From positions 434,001 to 498,000 of the forward strand of contig JAQOTA010000047.1 in assembly GCA_029532415.1 (NCBI GenBank): a stretch of DNA of 64,000 bases, given 5' to 3'. This stretch comes from Marasmius tenuissimus (lineage: Eukaryota > Basidiomycota > Agaricomycetes > Agaricales > Marasmiaceae). Position 1 is the first letter of the stretch; each line of letters begins with the position of its first letter. The notes beneath the pieces are model-generated. The model had not been told where the DNA came from, did no database searches, and saw only the letters and a program-made list of their open reading frames with translations. The translations under genes were made by a program, and so were the position numbers. Shown piece by piece: positions 22,841-35,513 of the stretch.

Positions 22841-24779
22841 ATGTCTCTGCTGATACCGACCTACTTCACTCAATTCGGATGTTTTGGCGCCAAAGCCCGA
22901 ATTTTTTTGCTCCGTGTCACAGGCTGCGGAGGCCCCATACCTTCCCATATGAATTCCAAACTTTGTATAAACCGGTCACTGGTCATAAGCTATCTAAACT
23001 GAGTAAAATAGCTTGGATTACTAGCATGACGGTTTCCTGATTGGGTGGTTACTTACCTATTTTATTCAGTTCGTATGGGGTTCTTTTTGTGACAAAATCC
23101 GCTGCGGTCACTTAATATGGCAGGAAATTGGCCTCAAGTGACCGGTGTATGAAAATCCATAATAAGTTGTATGGCACTCTTGAGTTCCCGGCAACCGGGA
23201 GAGGATGAGTGGGGACAGTGGCCGCGGCCTCAGCTGCCACCCGCAGAAGTCTGCAGAGTACGCCCGATTTGGGCTAGGCAATTGGCAAACAAGGGAGTTT
23301 CTCAGCTTTTTGGGGCTTATCGGAAATTTATCACATAACAGGACAATTTATTTGCCCAACTTTGCCACAACATGGGATCAGAAAAGTACTACTTGCTTTC
23401 ATCTGGCGGCGACAAAGGTCACCGTTGTCGCCATTGAAGTCGCGGTGGCGCCACTCGTTCCAGCAAACAAGACACGTCGCTCCATCGAATTGTCTCCCCG
23501 TCATTATGATCAATGAACGAGACTTCGTAATTCTCTGCTATACCGTATTTGTCGACTGGAGGTATTTAATCCCCGGACTTTTGTGTTATGGCGAGCGCTT
23601 GCACGCGTCAGCTGTCGACTGGTAATTCACCTGCGCGCTTGATCTTCTTGTCGTTTGTGTTCACAATTGTCAACGGGGTCTATTGGAGCTTGACAGGGAA
23701 AGAATGTGACTGGAGTACCAAAGACTGGAGAGCCCATCAACCGTGTGTGTTCCCGAAGCTAGCGGAATTCTACCTGCCTGTGAGTGCTCAACACTGCGAC
23801 ATCTGATGCAAATTCTCGAATGTCTGATAGTGAATCTTGGCTCCTCTCGGACTCTTTTCTGCCAAATCACTTCCTTCAACACAAGATAATTTTCCGAAAG
23901 CTTTGATTATACTTATAAGAATTCGGGGACCTGGTCTATGGGTCCAGTATGTAAAGCTCCAGCCTCTGCCTTTTCCGAAATTCCAAAAATGTCCCACTTA
24001 CTACCTCCGTCTACAGTATCATTACATCCTTATCACTAATTGTGTGATCTCCACGGTAAAATGATTGTCCTCCTACTGACACTTCGAGATCAGCAAGCTT
24101 CTCATAATTCCGGTGAGATGAATAAAGGCGCTTATTCTGGCAAGCGGCCATGTTGACACTTCTTCAAGAATTCTAGCGCAGACTCAACCGCCACATGCTG
24201 AAAGCTCAGGAGAGAATTGGCGGGCAATATTACGTCTTCGCCCCAAGAGTAGACCCACCACCTTGTGGGAAAGACTCGCAAGATTCAACATCCAAATTCC
24301 CGCAGATCCCATTGTCCTCGAGGTATGTTGTTTCCCATTCGATTGTCTGGCTAATACCATTAACTGGACGGGTACACCCCGATCACCCAGATGGAGATTT
24401 CATGTTCCCTCTTCTGATGGCACTTACCTCTGAGCGAGCGTCCCATATTTGACTTGTTCGGTGTCGACAAATACAAGGGAATACACGAATAGCATCACAG
24501 ATTGAACACATTCAGTACTAATAATAACTATCAACCGATAAGAGAATTTGAAATAAAGTCAACAAAAAAGTGCTGCATCTAAACAAGAATAGCTCTTTCA
24601 TAGACTCATAGGCGGTCTTGAGTTTTATGTGCCTCCCGAGGCCGAAAGTTCGCGACCTTGACCCAGGCGGGCAGTCCTCGGAAGGTCTGAAGCCTATAAC
24701 TGCTATGGTTTAGAGAGCAGGCTGTCGACGTGCTGGATTTTGACGCACCCCTGCTAGATGTAACATTTGACAGAGACTT
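22841..24779. other. No supported gene
   Basis: ORFs of 60-100 codons occur on both strands (23205-23516, 23588-23806, 23837-24064 plus; 23331-23513, 23788-23997 minus), but they overlap and carry no motif. Nothing else stood out. Confidence 0.4.
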
Positions 24780-25327
24780 TACGACTTACCGATGCAGGAG
24801 AAGTCCAGGATGCAGACCGTGCTCAAAGCTCTGACAGTGGCTCGAAATCTGTTTCGTCTACGCCGCTGAGGTAGGTGTCGAGCAGCGGTATTGTATAATA
24901 TATGCTCGAATCGATAGTGTAGCCCATGGACAAGCGAAAAGTCAACGTCCAAATTGCCAGATCTTGGTGTACATGATCTGCCAACAAATAAGTCAACATA
25001 CATATATCATGAGCCGACGACAAGAATTCGAGCAGGCCGAAGAAAGCCCAAACACCTTTCTGGAGCCTCAAACTCCTCTCGTCAATATTCAGTCTCGTTC
25101 TTTCCTTCCTGACCTTCCCGAGGTATAGCGATGGCCTCGAGACTATGTTCACGGGGCTGAAGAGTCCAGGATTGGTTGTCCTCCACCAACAAATGAATGG
25201 CAAGCGCTGCAAGCCACGAACTTAGGTACCGGTCGTATTTTGCCTGGGACTCGAGCATGAGGAGATGGTGAACCATCCCTTTGTAGCAGTAGACCCTCGA
25301 GGTTTCTTCTATCCTAAAGTTGAGCAA
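24780..25327 (-). CDS. Hypothetical protein, exon structure unresolved
   Basis: Two minus-strand frames have reasonable amino-acid texture. One starts at 25327 and contains MVHHLLMLESQAKYD and WLAALAIHLLVEDNQ. The other runs from about 25110 to a stop at 24823, containing RSLRLQKGVWAFFGLLEF and LAIWTLTFRLSMGY. They could be successive exons joined by an intron near 25120-25080. I do not recognise the family. Hydrophobic stretches suggest membrane association. It may equally be chance or a relic. Confidence 0.25.
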
Positions 25328-26689
25328 CGGAGAGACAAGAAGATCAAGTTAACGGTACCTCTAGCCGCTATTGACCTATGCAGTGTCGCCGACCTTGAGA
25401 AGCAACGAAATTGGGTCATTTGACGGTCTCACCTGTGTGTTTCTGCCTATGCCCGGAAAAGACTTGTAGCTTGGGCTTCGGCGCAACAAGCTCGCATTTG
25501 TTCACATTCGTCCTGACCAGATCCGTCGTTTTTGTGGTGGCGTTGCAAACCTTGCAAGGAACCTGGAGGCATTTCGGCAACAGTTACCCCAAAAATATGC
25601 GAGCTATTAACGCCGCAGCTCTGTGGCCATCTGAGGCGCTGGTTATGCATGCTGTCGGTCATTTTGAGGGGCATCCGAGCCACTCAAACCATCTCGATCG
25701 CACATTCAAAAAGTTCTCACTGACATACGTGATCGAGAGCCACAACCAGGTGAACACAGCTGTGATAGCACTGCCAAGTCCAGGGCACCCAGCGCCGTTT
25801 CATGAGCGTGCATCCTCAGATGACCTTGGAACCCTTCGAAGGCTGCCAACAATTGAACCAAGGCTTCGCGACGGATGGTAGTTACCGTGATATGCAAGTA
25901 GGATATAGCAAGTGCCGTGTGTGTCAACTCCATAGATTCAGAGTGACAGAAGAAATGTATGAGCTACTATCAGAGGGTAAGGGGGTCCCGGGGCATGCTG
26001 AAGGGTTTCAAGGGCTCCCGGTCATGAGCTGTTGCCGGATACTTGAATACACGAGAGAGAATCGGGGCCCAGTACAGCTCCCGTGGACCCCTGCCCCCCA
26101 GTGGATGGGTTTTGTCCTTGAGCGGGAGCGGCAATTCTCCAAACAGGAGCTACGCCTGGCTTTCGCCTCTCGAGTGCCATATTATGAAGTTGTCGGATGA
26201 CAATTGCGGTTCGAAGTGACATGTGGATTCCTCCGGTACACGGGAGTGGCCGAGCCAGTTGTAACTTGAAGTCGCTTCATTATCACAGCTGTGCCCCCCA
26301 GACTCCCTGGGTGCAGAGTCTCAGAGGAGGAAAATCATCTATGAGCACAGGCAGGATCCTCTCGAGACCCCGTATTTTTTGTTTGGTCGGATTTGTGTTT
26401 TCCCAGCAGTGAGTACATGTTGTGATCTTTTGATATAGAGTAATTGTGGCGACCTACTATCGGGAGAACCATTGAGATATTTATCAGACATACAAGTACA
26501 AGCCTCTGAGATGAATACTTCTGCCCTGCATAAAGGCCGATACTGTTTAATGGAGGGGTTTTCGACCACCGTTGTGGCGTGAATCTTCTCAAGAGGTATA
26601 AGACAATAGTCAATGTTAATGATCGATGAGCGCTCGAGCTTTGACCGGCGGTCAATAATTAATATTTAATGACCGCCTTCCTGACACCC

Positions 26690-27345
26690 ACGTTGCAGAT
26701 CAATCGATCATTCGCCGAATCGAACAAGCGGCAGGCAAAAAAAACTTAAGGGTTCATCATAAGCACTCGTGAAAAGGAAGGGCAATTTACGTGGCAGCTG
26801 GCTGAATTCTGAAGTTCGAATCGCAAATGCTACACCTTAGGCCGCGAAAGGTGTTTTACGCTCGAGGTCACGTAGCGTGATTGACAAGGTTCAGAACCTT
26901 CAGCGCTTCAGCGCTTCGGCAACATTGGCACACCTTTTGGAAATTGGGATCAACGAGACCAACCAGGACAACTTTTTGCTCCCTTCACCTTGAGGTCAAT
27001 AACTCCCTTCGCCCGATCTCCCTCGAGTATGTATAGCCTCGTTGAAACTAGAAGTCTTGAATCGAGGCCGACGTGGCGCTACTTTGGCACTTCCCGAATT
27101 TTTCCAATCTGGTCGAATCTTCGCCGTTTGCGAGTAAATTACCTCGAGCACATCATAGACACGTAGACTCAACGTAGACTTGTAGAATTCACACGGAGAT
27201 GCCGTACCTCCTTCACATCAACTCGATGATATACCAACGTTCTTGCAACGTTCCGCCGACTTTCACTGCAGCTGCAGCATAATCACCCTATCCCCTAGAG
27301 TCCTTCCGAGCTTGACAGCTTTGTAATCTGGCCGGGCTGCTCCAC
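26690..27345 (+). repeat. Dispersed repeat B, copy 2
   Basis: Same-direction match to 6315-6690, starting at CACGTTGCAGATCAATCGA, with about 200 bp more in the middle (about 26960-27190). Divergence is high. No coding capacity was recognised. Confidence 0.6.
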
Positions 27346-27371
27346 GACCCTCAAGACTTTACAGTCATTCC

Positions 27372-27553
27372 TGTATATAATGTCATTCACGAAAAAGTTT
27401 CAGCGAAATTCTCGTTGACCATAACAGGCAATTCACTCCAAGACGGTCTACCCCAACCCCCTCTCGAGAGCCCTTAAACTTTTGGATGATTGCCCAATAT
27501 GGTCACCTGGCCCTCAGTTTTTCGCCGAAACATGAATGACATTATATACAAGA
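27372..27553. repeat. Short inverted-repeat pair, possible MITE
   Basis: GTATATAATGTCATTCA near 27373 and its reverse complement near 27535 bound about 180 bp. Ends with TA-rich termini would suit a small Tc1/mariner-like MITE, but I could not define a target duplication beyond TA. Confidence 0.4.
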
Positions 27554-27857
27554 ATTACTGTAATCAAGATACTCTTCAAGCGCTGAGCGATGCCGGTGCA
27601 TGTCTCTTAATTAGTAATTCCCCTGTTGGACTGAATCTCAAATTGGAGGGGACCACGTACGCGGCTCAGGAGTCAGTCGGGAATCAAGTTTGAGCCTGTT
27701 GGGGCACGGTACTCGCCCTACAGTAACATTCACATCGATGGCCAAAAATATTGTTGCATAATTTAGAAAATGGGTGTCAAGCATGGAATGTTCAACATCG
27801 CCGTTGGGGTGTGATACTCAGTAATAGCTATCCTCTCCTCAGCTTTAGTGGCTTCTA

Positions 27858-28125
27858 AAACTTTATTGCCAAGGCATTCGAGTATCATACAGCCGCGAGA
27901 GGAGCATCCGAAAATCCCACGCACTGAGACACATACCCTGGATAGATTCCCTTGAGGCAGATTTTAGTGTTGAAATGATCGGAAGGAGGGAAAACAGGTT
28001 GGAAAGGCAGCGTTCGGGGTGGCAGAACAAAGAACCGAACCTTGGCTTGAGCGTGAAAATCAGGCTCTGAAACCAGCCGCTGAGCAGTGAGTTTTGCGCG
28101 ATGTATATTCTGACTCAGAGAGGGA
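27858..28125 (-). repeat. Dispersed repeat A, copy 2 (inverted)
   Basis: Reverse-complement match to 6030-6275. The best block is the 'CGCGAGAGGAGC' text at 27896-27907. No gene was recognised in it. Confidence 0.6.
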
Positions 28126-29543
28126 CACCGGCCAGGCAGTGATTGAAACGACCGTCGACCGGTACGTGTTACAATCAAGTGACTGGTACATGTTGTGCGG
28201 GGGTCGGAACCTGAGGCCTGAGTTATCACTTCAGACTCGTCAGAGCCTGCGACGGCGCGGCCCTCCAGCTTCATGTACCCGAAGGCAGGGAAGCGAGGAT
28301 GCCACTCCACCACACTGAACGCGTCTTTCATCTCGACTATAGCACTTTTGCTTCCCTTAGCAGTTGAGAAGGTGACATAGAACTCAGGAGGCTTAGCGCT
28401 CAGGCCTCAGGACTGACCCAATGTGGTTCGGTTCGGTCCCAGAGTGCGTACTGTCATCCCCTATCATCCAGTATCCACTGACATCTCACTAGGCTTGACA
28501 CATCACATTTATTCCGTCAGTCTTTAGATCACATACTACCTGTGTGAAGCGGACTCTTGCAAGGCTTCTAAGGTATCGACTTCGGCGCCTATTGAGCCTC
28601 GGCAGAGCGAGGATCTTCTGCAAGTTTCTGAAATTGACATTTCTAGAATCCCAATTTTGCCTCCAAAAATTGAATGGATTGATACTGAGGCTCTGGGGCT
28701 GTGAAGAAATGAACAGACATCGTGGAACGGCCTTTTCTTCTCATGGAAAGCAACGAGTCGGACGAGAGCCCAGTGAATGGTAACTTCGTCATCTTTCACT
28801 GAGAACCCTTGAAGTCCCACCATGCTTGATTGCTGATTTGTAACTCATCAAGCGCTGAACGCTGCCAGTTTATGAGCTTGACGCGGAGCCCGTGGCTAGC
28901 AAAGTCACAGTAGTCCAAAACCGTGAATACTGTTTGTTAATAGAATCCAAATCGTCAAAAATGCCAAAAACGCACAAATTATATCGCTCTCGACCAGTCT
29001 AACTTGCGACCCAACACGTGGAAAGATTCAGAACTCAGAACTCAGTGTCTGGTTTGATTGAGGCACTGCCGAGGGCAGGTCGACTCAGGTGGAGTTTTCA
29101 ACCCATCGCCGGCGAGGTAGACTTGTTCCTAGAGGTGCTGATGCAGTCCTCCCACTGCGAAGGGGAAGAAGGGGACTTCGCACCTATTACTCCAAACAAC
29201 CGGTGGACGTCGGAAAAGTGAGACGATACGGCCGAGTTTCCTGAGAGGTCTGACTCTGGTGGGGGGGAAGAGTTGAAGCATCGTGAGAACTCATTGCCTC
29301 CGAAAATTTGACACGCGGTCCCGCTTTCATTGTTGACCCGGACCGGCGAGTGACTCGAGTCAACTTGGCCCCCCATCCGTCGCCAGCCCAAAAACCGTTT
29401 TTCAAGTTCAAGAATCAACGTGCGTCTCAAAATCCACAAAATTAGCCGGGCTCGTTGCCCCAGATATATCTTGACATCGCTTCCTTAGATACTGTGGCAT
29501 ATACACGCTGCTGAATGAACAGGATGATTGGCTTGAACCTGCC

Positions 29544-30810
29544 GTGCAGACCGATCCAGAAGAGCTCAGGTCTTGCTATAATTGTGGGCGTAGGAGGGTT
29601 GGAGTGGTCGCAGGGAACGAAGGAGATGTTGAACCACCGGAAATACGAAGTCTACTATCGCTTCTCAGATCCAACGACCTGCCAAAGGCCAGCAATGAAT
29701 ACAAAGACGTTCGACCCCTTCGTTATAAAGAGGTATCAATTGCGATAATTAGCTGGAGGAGGAGATCTTGGGTGCAGGGACGCGCTGTTGTGCCTTGGAG
29801 CCGTACCAGAAGCAATTGGAAACGGATCTGCAGAAAGCAACTCCCTCGCGACATACTGGCATACATTTCCAAGTTCTGTGTCAAGTCAGGCTCTACCCCA
29901 TGAAAACCCGGAGAGATTTATCGCACCTGGCGGACAAAGGCTACTATCTCTCTCCCACCCTTTAGATGCCCACATTCTTTCTTAATAGTTCGGAACCTAT
30001 CTCCCCTTCCAAGCTCGCTCGAAACCAAAGTCGATTGGAACACTGTCAAAACGCTTTGCTTCGTATCTGGGACAGAGATGCGGAACTCTCTCTTTTTCTT
30101 TGCGCCCAAACGAACTCGCGGTACGAGTTCTGTCCCCCGTCGATTCGAAAGCACCAGGTCTGCTTCAAGAGCAAGTGGCTGCTCGAGAACCTTCTTCGCA
30201 GCTCAAGGAACTTGTTCTCATGCGCCATGATCATGGATCTAATGACACTCCCACTCGAGAGACGTCCGAATTAGCCGCTGCGTCCTCGAGATATATGGAT
30301 ACAACGCCTTTTTTGAACGCATGCATGTGCCCTGGAATGAAATCACCCGGTTTCCCTGGCACATCCCGTTGATTCGCATATATATCGTCTTCGCTCACCC
30401 CCCATTTCTGGCGCCTTGCTCCGTCAGGTTCTTCGTCGCTTAGAGAATCTTCAGTCGTGCTCATTGGACTGCTGTTTGCCGTCAGAAGATCTCAATGTTG
30501 ATCATAACTCGCACCCTGTGGACTTCCCCCATCTACTTATACTTTGACTCTCAGCTCTGCAAATCAAGATCCCGGTGGATTCAGCAGCGTCTTAGGCTGT
30601 ATCGCTCTCCCTGCTCTACAAGACTCTCTGACATTGGAGGCAGGCTTCTGCGACGGTCTCTCAGGCAATTTTTTGAGACGAGGTCGAATCGCCGCATACA
30701 GAAGTTTTTCTCATCAGAAATATGTACTCGGGAGGAACGAGACGGCGTTCTGTCAATTTCTTACAACCGTTTGTTCGAGACGATATCTCTCTAGTATTTT
30801 CATCCGCTGA
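29544..30810 (+). pseudogene. F-box-protein-like relic
   Basis: The plus strand opens with EELRSCYNCG and then SLLRSNDLP, the usual start of Agaricomycete F-box proteins (a CxxC pair, then 'LLrSNd.P'). Further along, one frame gives KQLPRDILAYISKFC, which resembles the F-box core 'RxLPpEIL.eIF..C'. The expected heptad region between them is in another frame, and later leucine-rich pieces (such as PSSQLKELVL) fall in yet other frames. I read this as a decayed gene with several frame breaks. F-box proteins link targets to SCF ubiquitin ligases and are highly expanded in mushrooms. Confidence 0.35.
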
Positions 30811-31529
30811 TAGTCTCTGTTGACCATCCTAAATGGTCTGAGAATGTTGGGCTTTGGGTGGTGGAGGTGTTGATGATCATAGCACCCGACCGCAGCGGCG
30901 AAGGATTCATCCCGTTCTCGGGTCTTCGATGGTTTCAGGCGGATTGTTATCAGAGTGAGTATTGAATCATCGAGATGGTGAAGTCTAGGCTGTGCGTTCG
31001 TGCGAAAGGTTGTGAAACTGGAGCCTTTGACCTTATTTGACGCTGAAAACTCGCCGAGTACGCTGTGATCTGTGTGAGCAGGGACTAGTGCTCGAATGAG
31101 ACTACGGTGAGGAGGAGGAGGGAGAAAAATAGTGTATTTTACGACATGGTCCATGGAGGTCCACAGGGAGCCGAAGACGTGTCTGGTCCACCGTGTTTTA
31201 GTGGTGCGGTTGGTCCGTTGTTTTCCACCTGGATCTGTCCAAGATCCAGTATGTATAGCTTACCGTTCAAGTCACACCTCGGGCGGGAGTTTGCATTTCC
31301 ACTGGTTTTGGCTGGATCTGACTGGATCTAGTTAGAACTGGAGAAATGTGGCAATATCTGGTCAACCTGGCCAGATGCTGGGAGATCCTGCCGGGAAAAG
31401 TACTCTAAGTACTTTTGTCCGACAATGTTATGGGAGTTAGTGCGAATGGTCCATGTCCCTTTATGAAGTTCTCACGCGGTGCTTCTTTTCCTCGTTGCGC
31501 TCGCTTCGCGTTTCACTCTTTCTTTTTGA

Positions 31530-32342
31530 ACTCGCAACAGCCGTCTTCGATCTACTTCCACTTAGTCCGCGACAAACTTCGTGCAACTCATGGAAACTCT
31601 CCAAACCCCCCTTCGATTCAAGCGGTGTCTTGGAAAGTGCTCAGACAAGTGTCAGATGGAGGAATTGATATCCGGGATTGGGACAGTCTGTAGTAGATGT
31701 TTAGGATCTGGGTGCGACCAAAACAGCTAAACTACTCGCTTCCTTGCTCATTCCGGTCTGTAGGTCGTCGTGCACTCCGCTCTACCTTCGGATACCACAA
31801 CAAGATTATACACCAACCTTGTCTACCCAAAACATCCCTCATCATGTGGAACCACCTCGCTCGAGCAATTGCAAGGCCGAGATATTTACGATGGCCAAGA
31901 ACCTACGGCACCCAACCATATTCACCTACTCCAACTCATCGATAGGACGTACGCGTAACTTCCAATGATCCTAGGCCATTCCAACTATTTCCGACCCCAT
32001 CAAATCCACTTGAATCCACTGCACACGGTTTACTACCTGGAACCACGTCGGAATCGACGGAAAGGTTGAAAGCGCCTGCGAGAGGATTATCACGAGCATC
32101 ATGTTTTGATACACCACTTTGGCTTCCACAAGTGCGTGTTTCGACGTATTCGGTTGTTTGCCCGTCACTTAACAACGTATTCTAGCTATGTCACACACTA
32201 CGTCCTGACAGCTTGGGCTCTAGGCGCATCTGAAGATGCTATCCCGGGCGCCTACGATGTCGACTCGGGCAGCGTTCGAATCGCCTGGGAGATCTACAAA
32301 GGAGATTTTCAGCTAGAACGTAACCACATTCGCGAGCCCTGA
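31530..32342 (+). pseudogene. Partial duplicate of the questin-oxidase-like gene
   Basis: This 0.8-kb segment matches 47370-48170. It includes the HHFGFH exon end near 32130, an intron (GTGCGTGTTTCGAC start) and the TAWALGASED exon after it. Relative to its relative, 2 nt are missing upstream of the LREDYHEHHV segment, giving a frame break. The copy ends soon after EIYKGDF at a stop near 32340, so about two thirds of the protein is absent. Clearly non-functional. Confidence 0.7.
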
Positions 32343-32419
32343 ATGCATATAGACATGTCCCTTTCGCTCAACATCGACCCAGCCATTTGAGTATTCGGTT
32401 CGGAAGTCCTCCACTACAA

Positions 32420-33255
32420 TGACAGTTATCCACTCGTCCCACCCCCCGGATCCCAACACTGTCACTCAGCTTGTCATTTTCCGCGACTTTCATCGGCTGT
32501 GTCCACCGAGTCCTACTTCTCCGTTTAGCCTCAAGCACGAGTCTTCAGGCTCTCGAGCCACGTTGTCCGTTCCAGTTCATCTCAGATTATGTATGCACGA
32601 CATACTGCACCAGATGAAGAAAGCCTATCGTCGCTGTTCATCCAGGGATCGTAGCAGCTTTGAGGTTCTCATTGCCGCGGCCGATCTTTATCATGGAGAC
32701 AGGCCCGCGCTCCGCTGGATGAAATTAGTCGACTCCCATTCTGGTGCTGTCACCACGGCAGCGTCGGGCAAGTCCGATCGTCCAGTGATTTATACGTGAT
32801 CACCCGCTGACAGGTTTCGCCGCATCCTCCACTCGATACCTCTTTGCAAAAGACGTATTGGTTCTCTATCTGTCGGGAGCTATCTCGGACCTGGGTGCCT
32901 CGGTACTTCTCGCTTCCCTCTGTCTCTTTCGCACTGTAGTACCGATTGTCATCTTTGCTTTGCGTCGACTGGTTCTTTCCCTGCCCCCAACGTTGCCTGT
33001 CATTGTGCTACTGCTAGTCTATTCCCACAAGTCTTACTCGATATGCTTCCCGGAGAGATCCCTTCTGTTTTCATATCTTCTTTACTGTACAGGCAGTGAT
33101 CATCATGATGTACAGTCCCCACATAACACTTCATTCTCCTTGTGCCAATCATGACAGAGGCACAAATAATCTCAATACACATTCTACTCGCCCTCTAGCA
33201 TTAAACATTGCCAGGCTTATTCGCCAGTCCCAAGCATCCCTACGGGGGCAGTCGG
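32420..33255 (+). repeat. Segmental duplication, block 1, copy 2
   Basis: Same-direction match to 16390-17100. The right end corresponds to the last codons of the GFA gene and stops at about 33255, where unrelated sequence begins; the GFA body is missing here. The next matching block (33740-33840) corresponds to 18180-18290, and then the ICMT pseudogene follows, in the same order as in region 16-19 kb. Confidence 0.65.
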
Positions 33256-33845
33256 TAACGAGAATCCTATCCCGTCGATCATCGCTCAGCTTTCCATTAT
33301 CCTCGCCTACACTCGAGAAGTTCTCTACCCTTCTTCGAGCCTGACTGCGTCTACTATATTGTAATATCTTGTATCTCCATCGACCTCACCCAAATCACGA
33401 GCAACCGTTTTCCGTCTCGGCTGGAACCTATCTATATCATCCTCTCATCGTATATGCCTCTATCGTAGTTCATTTGGCACTAGCCTTTTCCGGACGAATT
33501 TGTCCTGCTGTTGCATGTGTTCAGTGCTCAAGTGGAGATACAATCTGCAACCTTGCGAGAATCGACCCCCGCCGACAAATTGAACATGTATATAAAGCAA
33601 AAACTACCAACGCTGGTTCATATCTACACTTTGTTTGAGGTCCTACACTGTCGGCACTGACCATTCAATGCAGTCGTGGGTACAAAAGAGGCGTAATAAC
33701 CTCGTGAAGTCGAATGTCGGGAAAGGTCAAGGCTCGTCAGATTTGGTGATTTGAGGCTAGGTTAACCTCTGATTTTACATGGTTCCACAATCTCCTGGAG
33801 GCCGTCGTTTCACTCATTCAGACCCTATTTTTCCCACACCTCACC

Positions 33846-34396
33846 TGATATGGTAGGGCACGGCTAGTGTCCTCTCAAGTCACTCCTTTAAGCGAGGGCG
33901 AGGTTCGAAGGTCGAGAATCAAGGGTCAGAGGTCAAGGGTCGAAGGTCAAGTGTCAAGGGTCAAAGGTCAAGTGTCGAAGGTCGAGGGTCAAGGTGGGCT
34001 TTTACTGGTGTATTAACCAAGTTGTTAAGCTAAGGAAAGGTTGTATGTACATTGGGCTTATATACTGGAATCTGTCTAGGTCCGGAGTCGCTCTGAGTCG
34101 TGCTGAGTCGCAGGCGTGTGAGTCGCTTGTAGTTGGACTGAGTTGTCGTGGGAGTGGCTGCAAATGTCGTGTGAGTCATTGCGGCTGTTCGTATATTATG
34201 ACTCGGGGTGGCATGTGGAGATGTCTGCTGGGCATGGTCTGGAGCTGTGGTCTGGATGCATGGCTCCACTTACTCCGCAGAGTCGTCTATAGAGATGTTT
34301 TGAATGAGTGGGAAAGGTGATAAGGGAGAGGTGAGTTGGGTAGGGAGAGGCGTCTGTATGGGCGCTTGTTGGTGAGAATAGAGGTGAATCATAACA
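33846..34396 (-). mobile_element. Solo LTR with heptamer array, 5-bp target duplication
   Basis: A 551-bp insertion in the ICMT pseudogene, defined by comparison with the intact copy at 18245-19061. Read on the minus strand it starts TGTTATGATT and ends CATATCA (TG...CA), is flanked by TCACC on both sides (33841-33845 and 34397-34401), and has TATATAAGCC near 34050-34065. These are LTR properties. No internal region remains, so it is a solo LTR. No second copy lies in the window to confirm it. Confidence 0.6.
33895..33996 (+). repeat. GGTCAAG heptamer tandem array
   Basis: About a dozen degenerate units of the type (A)AGGTCRA follow each other (for example AAGGGTCAGAGGTCAAGGG). It lies within the solo LTR, downstream of its TATA-like sequence in the LTR's own orientation. 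The same motif fills the ends of the MITE at 15780-16278. Confidence 0.75.
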
Positions 34397-34484
34397 TCAC
34401 CAAACTGCTTCTTCAAAACCTCGTCCTCCGTGCCCAACCTCAACGCCACAAAAAAATCGCCACCATTGCCCAGGTCCCCACCCA

Positions 34485-34807
34485 TGTTGAATCCGTGGAC
34501 TATAATTAGATCCTGGTATATCCGAAGTCCCGGTTCATACTTCCCGCCATTGTATTATGCGGGACAATGCATTCGCTATTGTTCTATTCTTCATTGTTCA
34601 TTATGCTCATATGTACAATTTCTATTGTCGTCCCTATATGGTAACTCTATTGTAACTTCATGTATATAAGCTCGCAGTTCTCTACCTGAATCTACAGTGT
34701 GCTTGAGCTTCTACATCTCGCCTCTACCTCTCTAAAAACTTCTCTCTGGTAAGTAGTAGTGTAGCCATGTTGTAGTCCTCTGCGCTAGGCGTCATGCCGG
34801 CTCATCA
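34485..34807 (+). mobile_element. Solo LTR of the copia family, target duplication ACCCA
   Basis: 323 bp, starting TGTTGAATCC and ending GGCTCATCA, flanked by ACCCA at 34480-34484 and 34808-34812. It matches the LTRs of the complete element at 35192-41586, but in the opposite orientation and with roughly 20 differences, so it is an older insertion reduced by LTR recombination. TATATAAGC near 34662 is the promoter-like core. Confidence 0.9.
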
Positions 34808-35191
34808 ACCCACACCCCAACCACCAGCATTCCCATCCATGTATGCAATGCCCGCTCTCTCACAGCCAAGATCCAGGAAGGACGTGATACACCGTCATCG
34901 AGACAAATCCCATCATGATCAACGCGCCTGAATAGGCTGGATGTCGTACGTAGGCGTATGGACCGTCGTTCAATTGGAACAATTGTTCAGATCGCATTTT
35001 TGAGCAGGCTCGCCGATACCCGTGATCTGCTATTTGAATGATCTACCAAGAGGTTCTGGCACCACGCAGAGGTGCCACCCAGCGGTGGCAAAGATCGATG
35101 TGATGAATCTCAGTGTCTTCATGGTCGAGGTTTTTACGCACACGAGTCAAACTTGTGGCGAGACGCTTGTAGTGTTGCCAACAGTTCGGTC

Positions 35192-35513
35192 TGATGAGCC
35201 GGCATGACGCCTAGCGCAGAGGACTACAACATGGACTACACTACTACTTACCAGATAGGAGTTTAGAGAGATAGAGGCGAGACGTAGAAGCTCAAGCACA
35301 CTATAGATTCATGTAGAGAACTACGAGCTTATATACATGTAGAGACAATAGAACTACCATATAGGGACGACAATAGGAATTGTACATATGAGCATAATGA
35401 ACAATGAAGAATGAAACAATAGCGAATGCATTGTCCCGCATAATACTATGGCGGGAAGTATGAACCGGGACTTCGGATATACCGGGATCTAATTATAGTC
35501 CACGGATTCAACA
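35192..35513 (-). repeat. 3' LTR of the copia element
   Basis: 322 bp, TGTTGAATCC...CTCATCA on the minus strand. GTATATAAGC at 35327-35336 is the likely TATA region. Confidence 0.95.

Larger units (their letters stand above)
25340..29543. other. Gene-poor stretch with repeat copies
   Basis: Open frames at 25411-25881 and 25802-26200 (plus) are motif-free and partly mirrored by minus-strand frames. A frame at about 28554-28700 (plus) has coding-like composition but no start or partner exon. The stretch holds repeat B copy 2, a small inverted-repeat pair and repeat A copy 2, listed separately. Confidence 0.4.

Noticed and set aside
33895..33996. CRISPR-like regular repeats
   Set aside because: The heptamers are directly adjacent without spacers and the genome is eukaryotic; it is a minisatellite.
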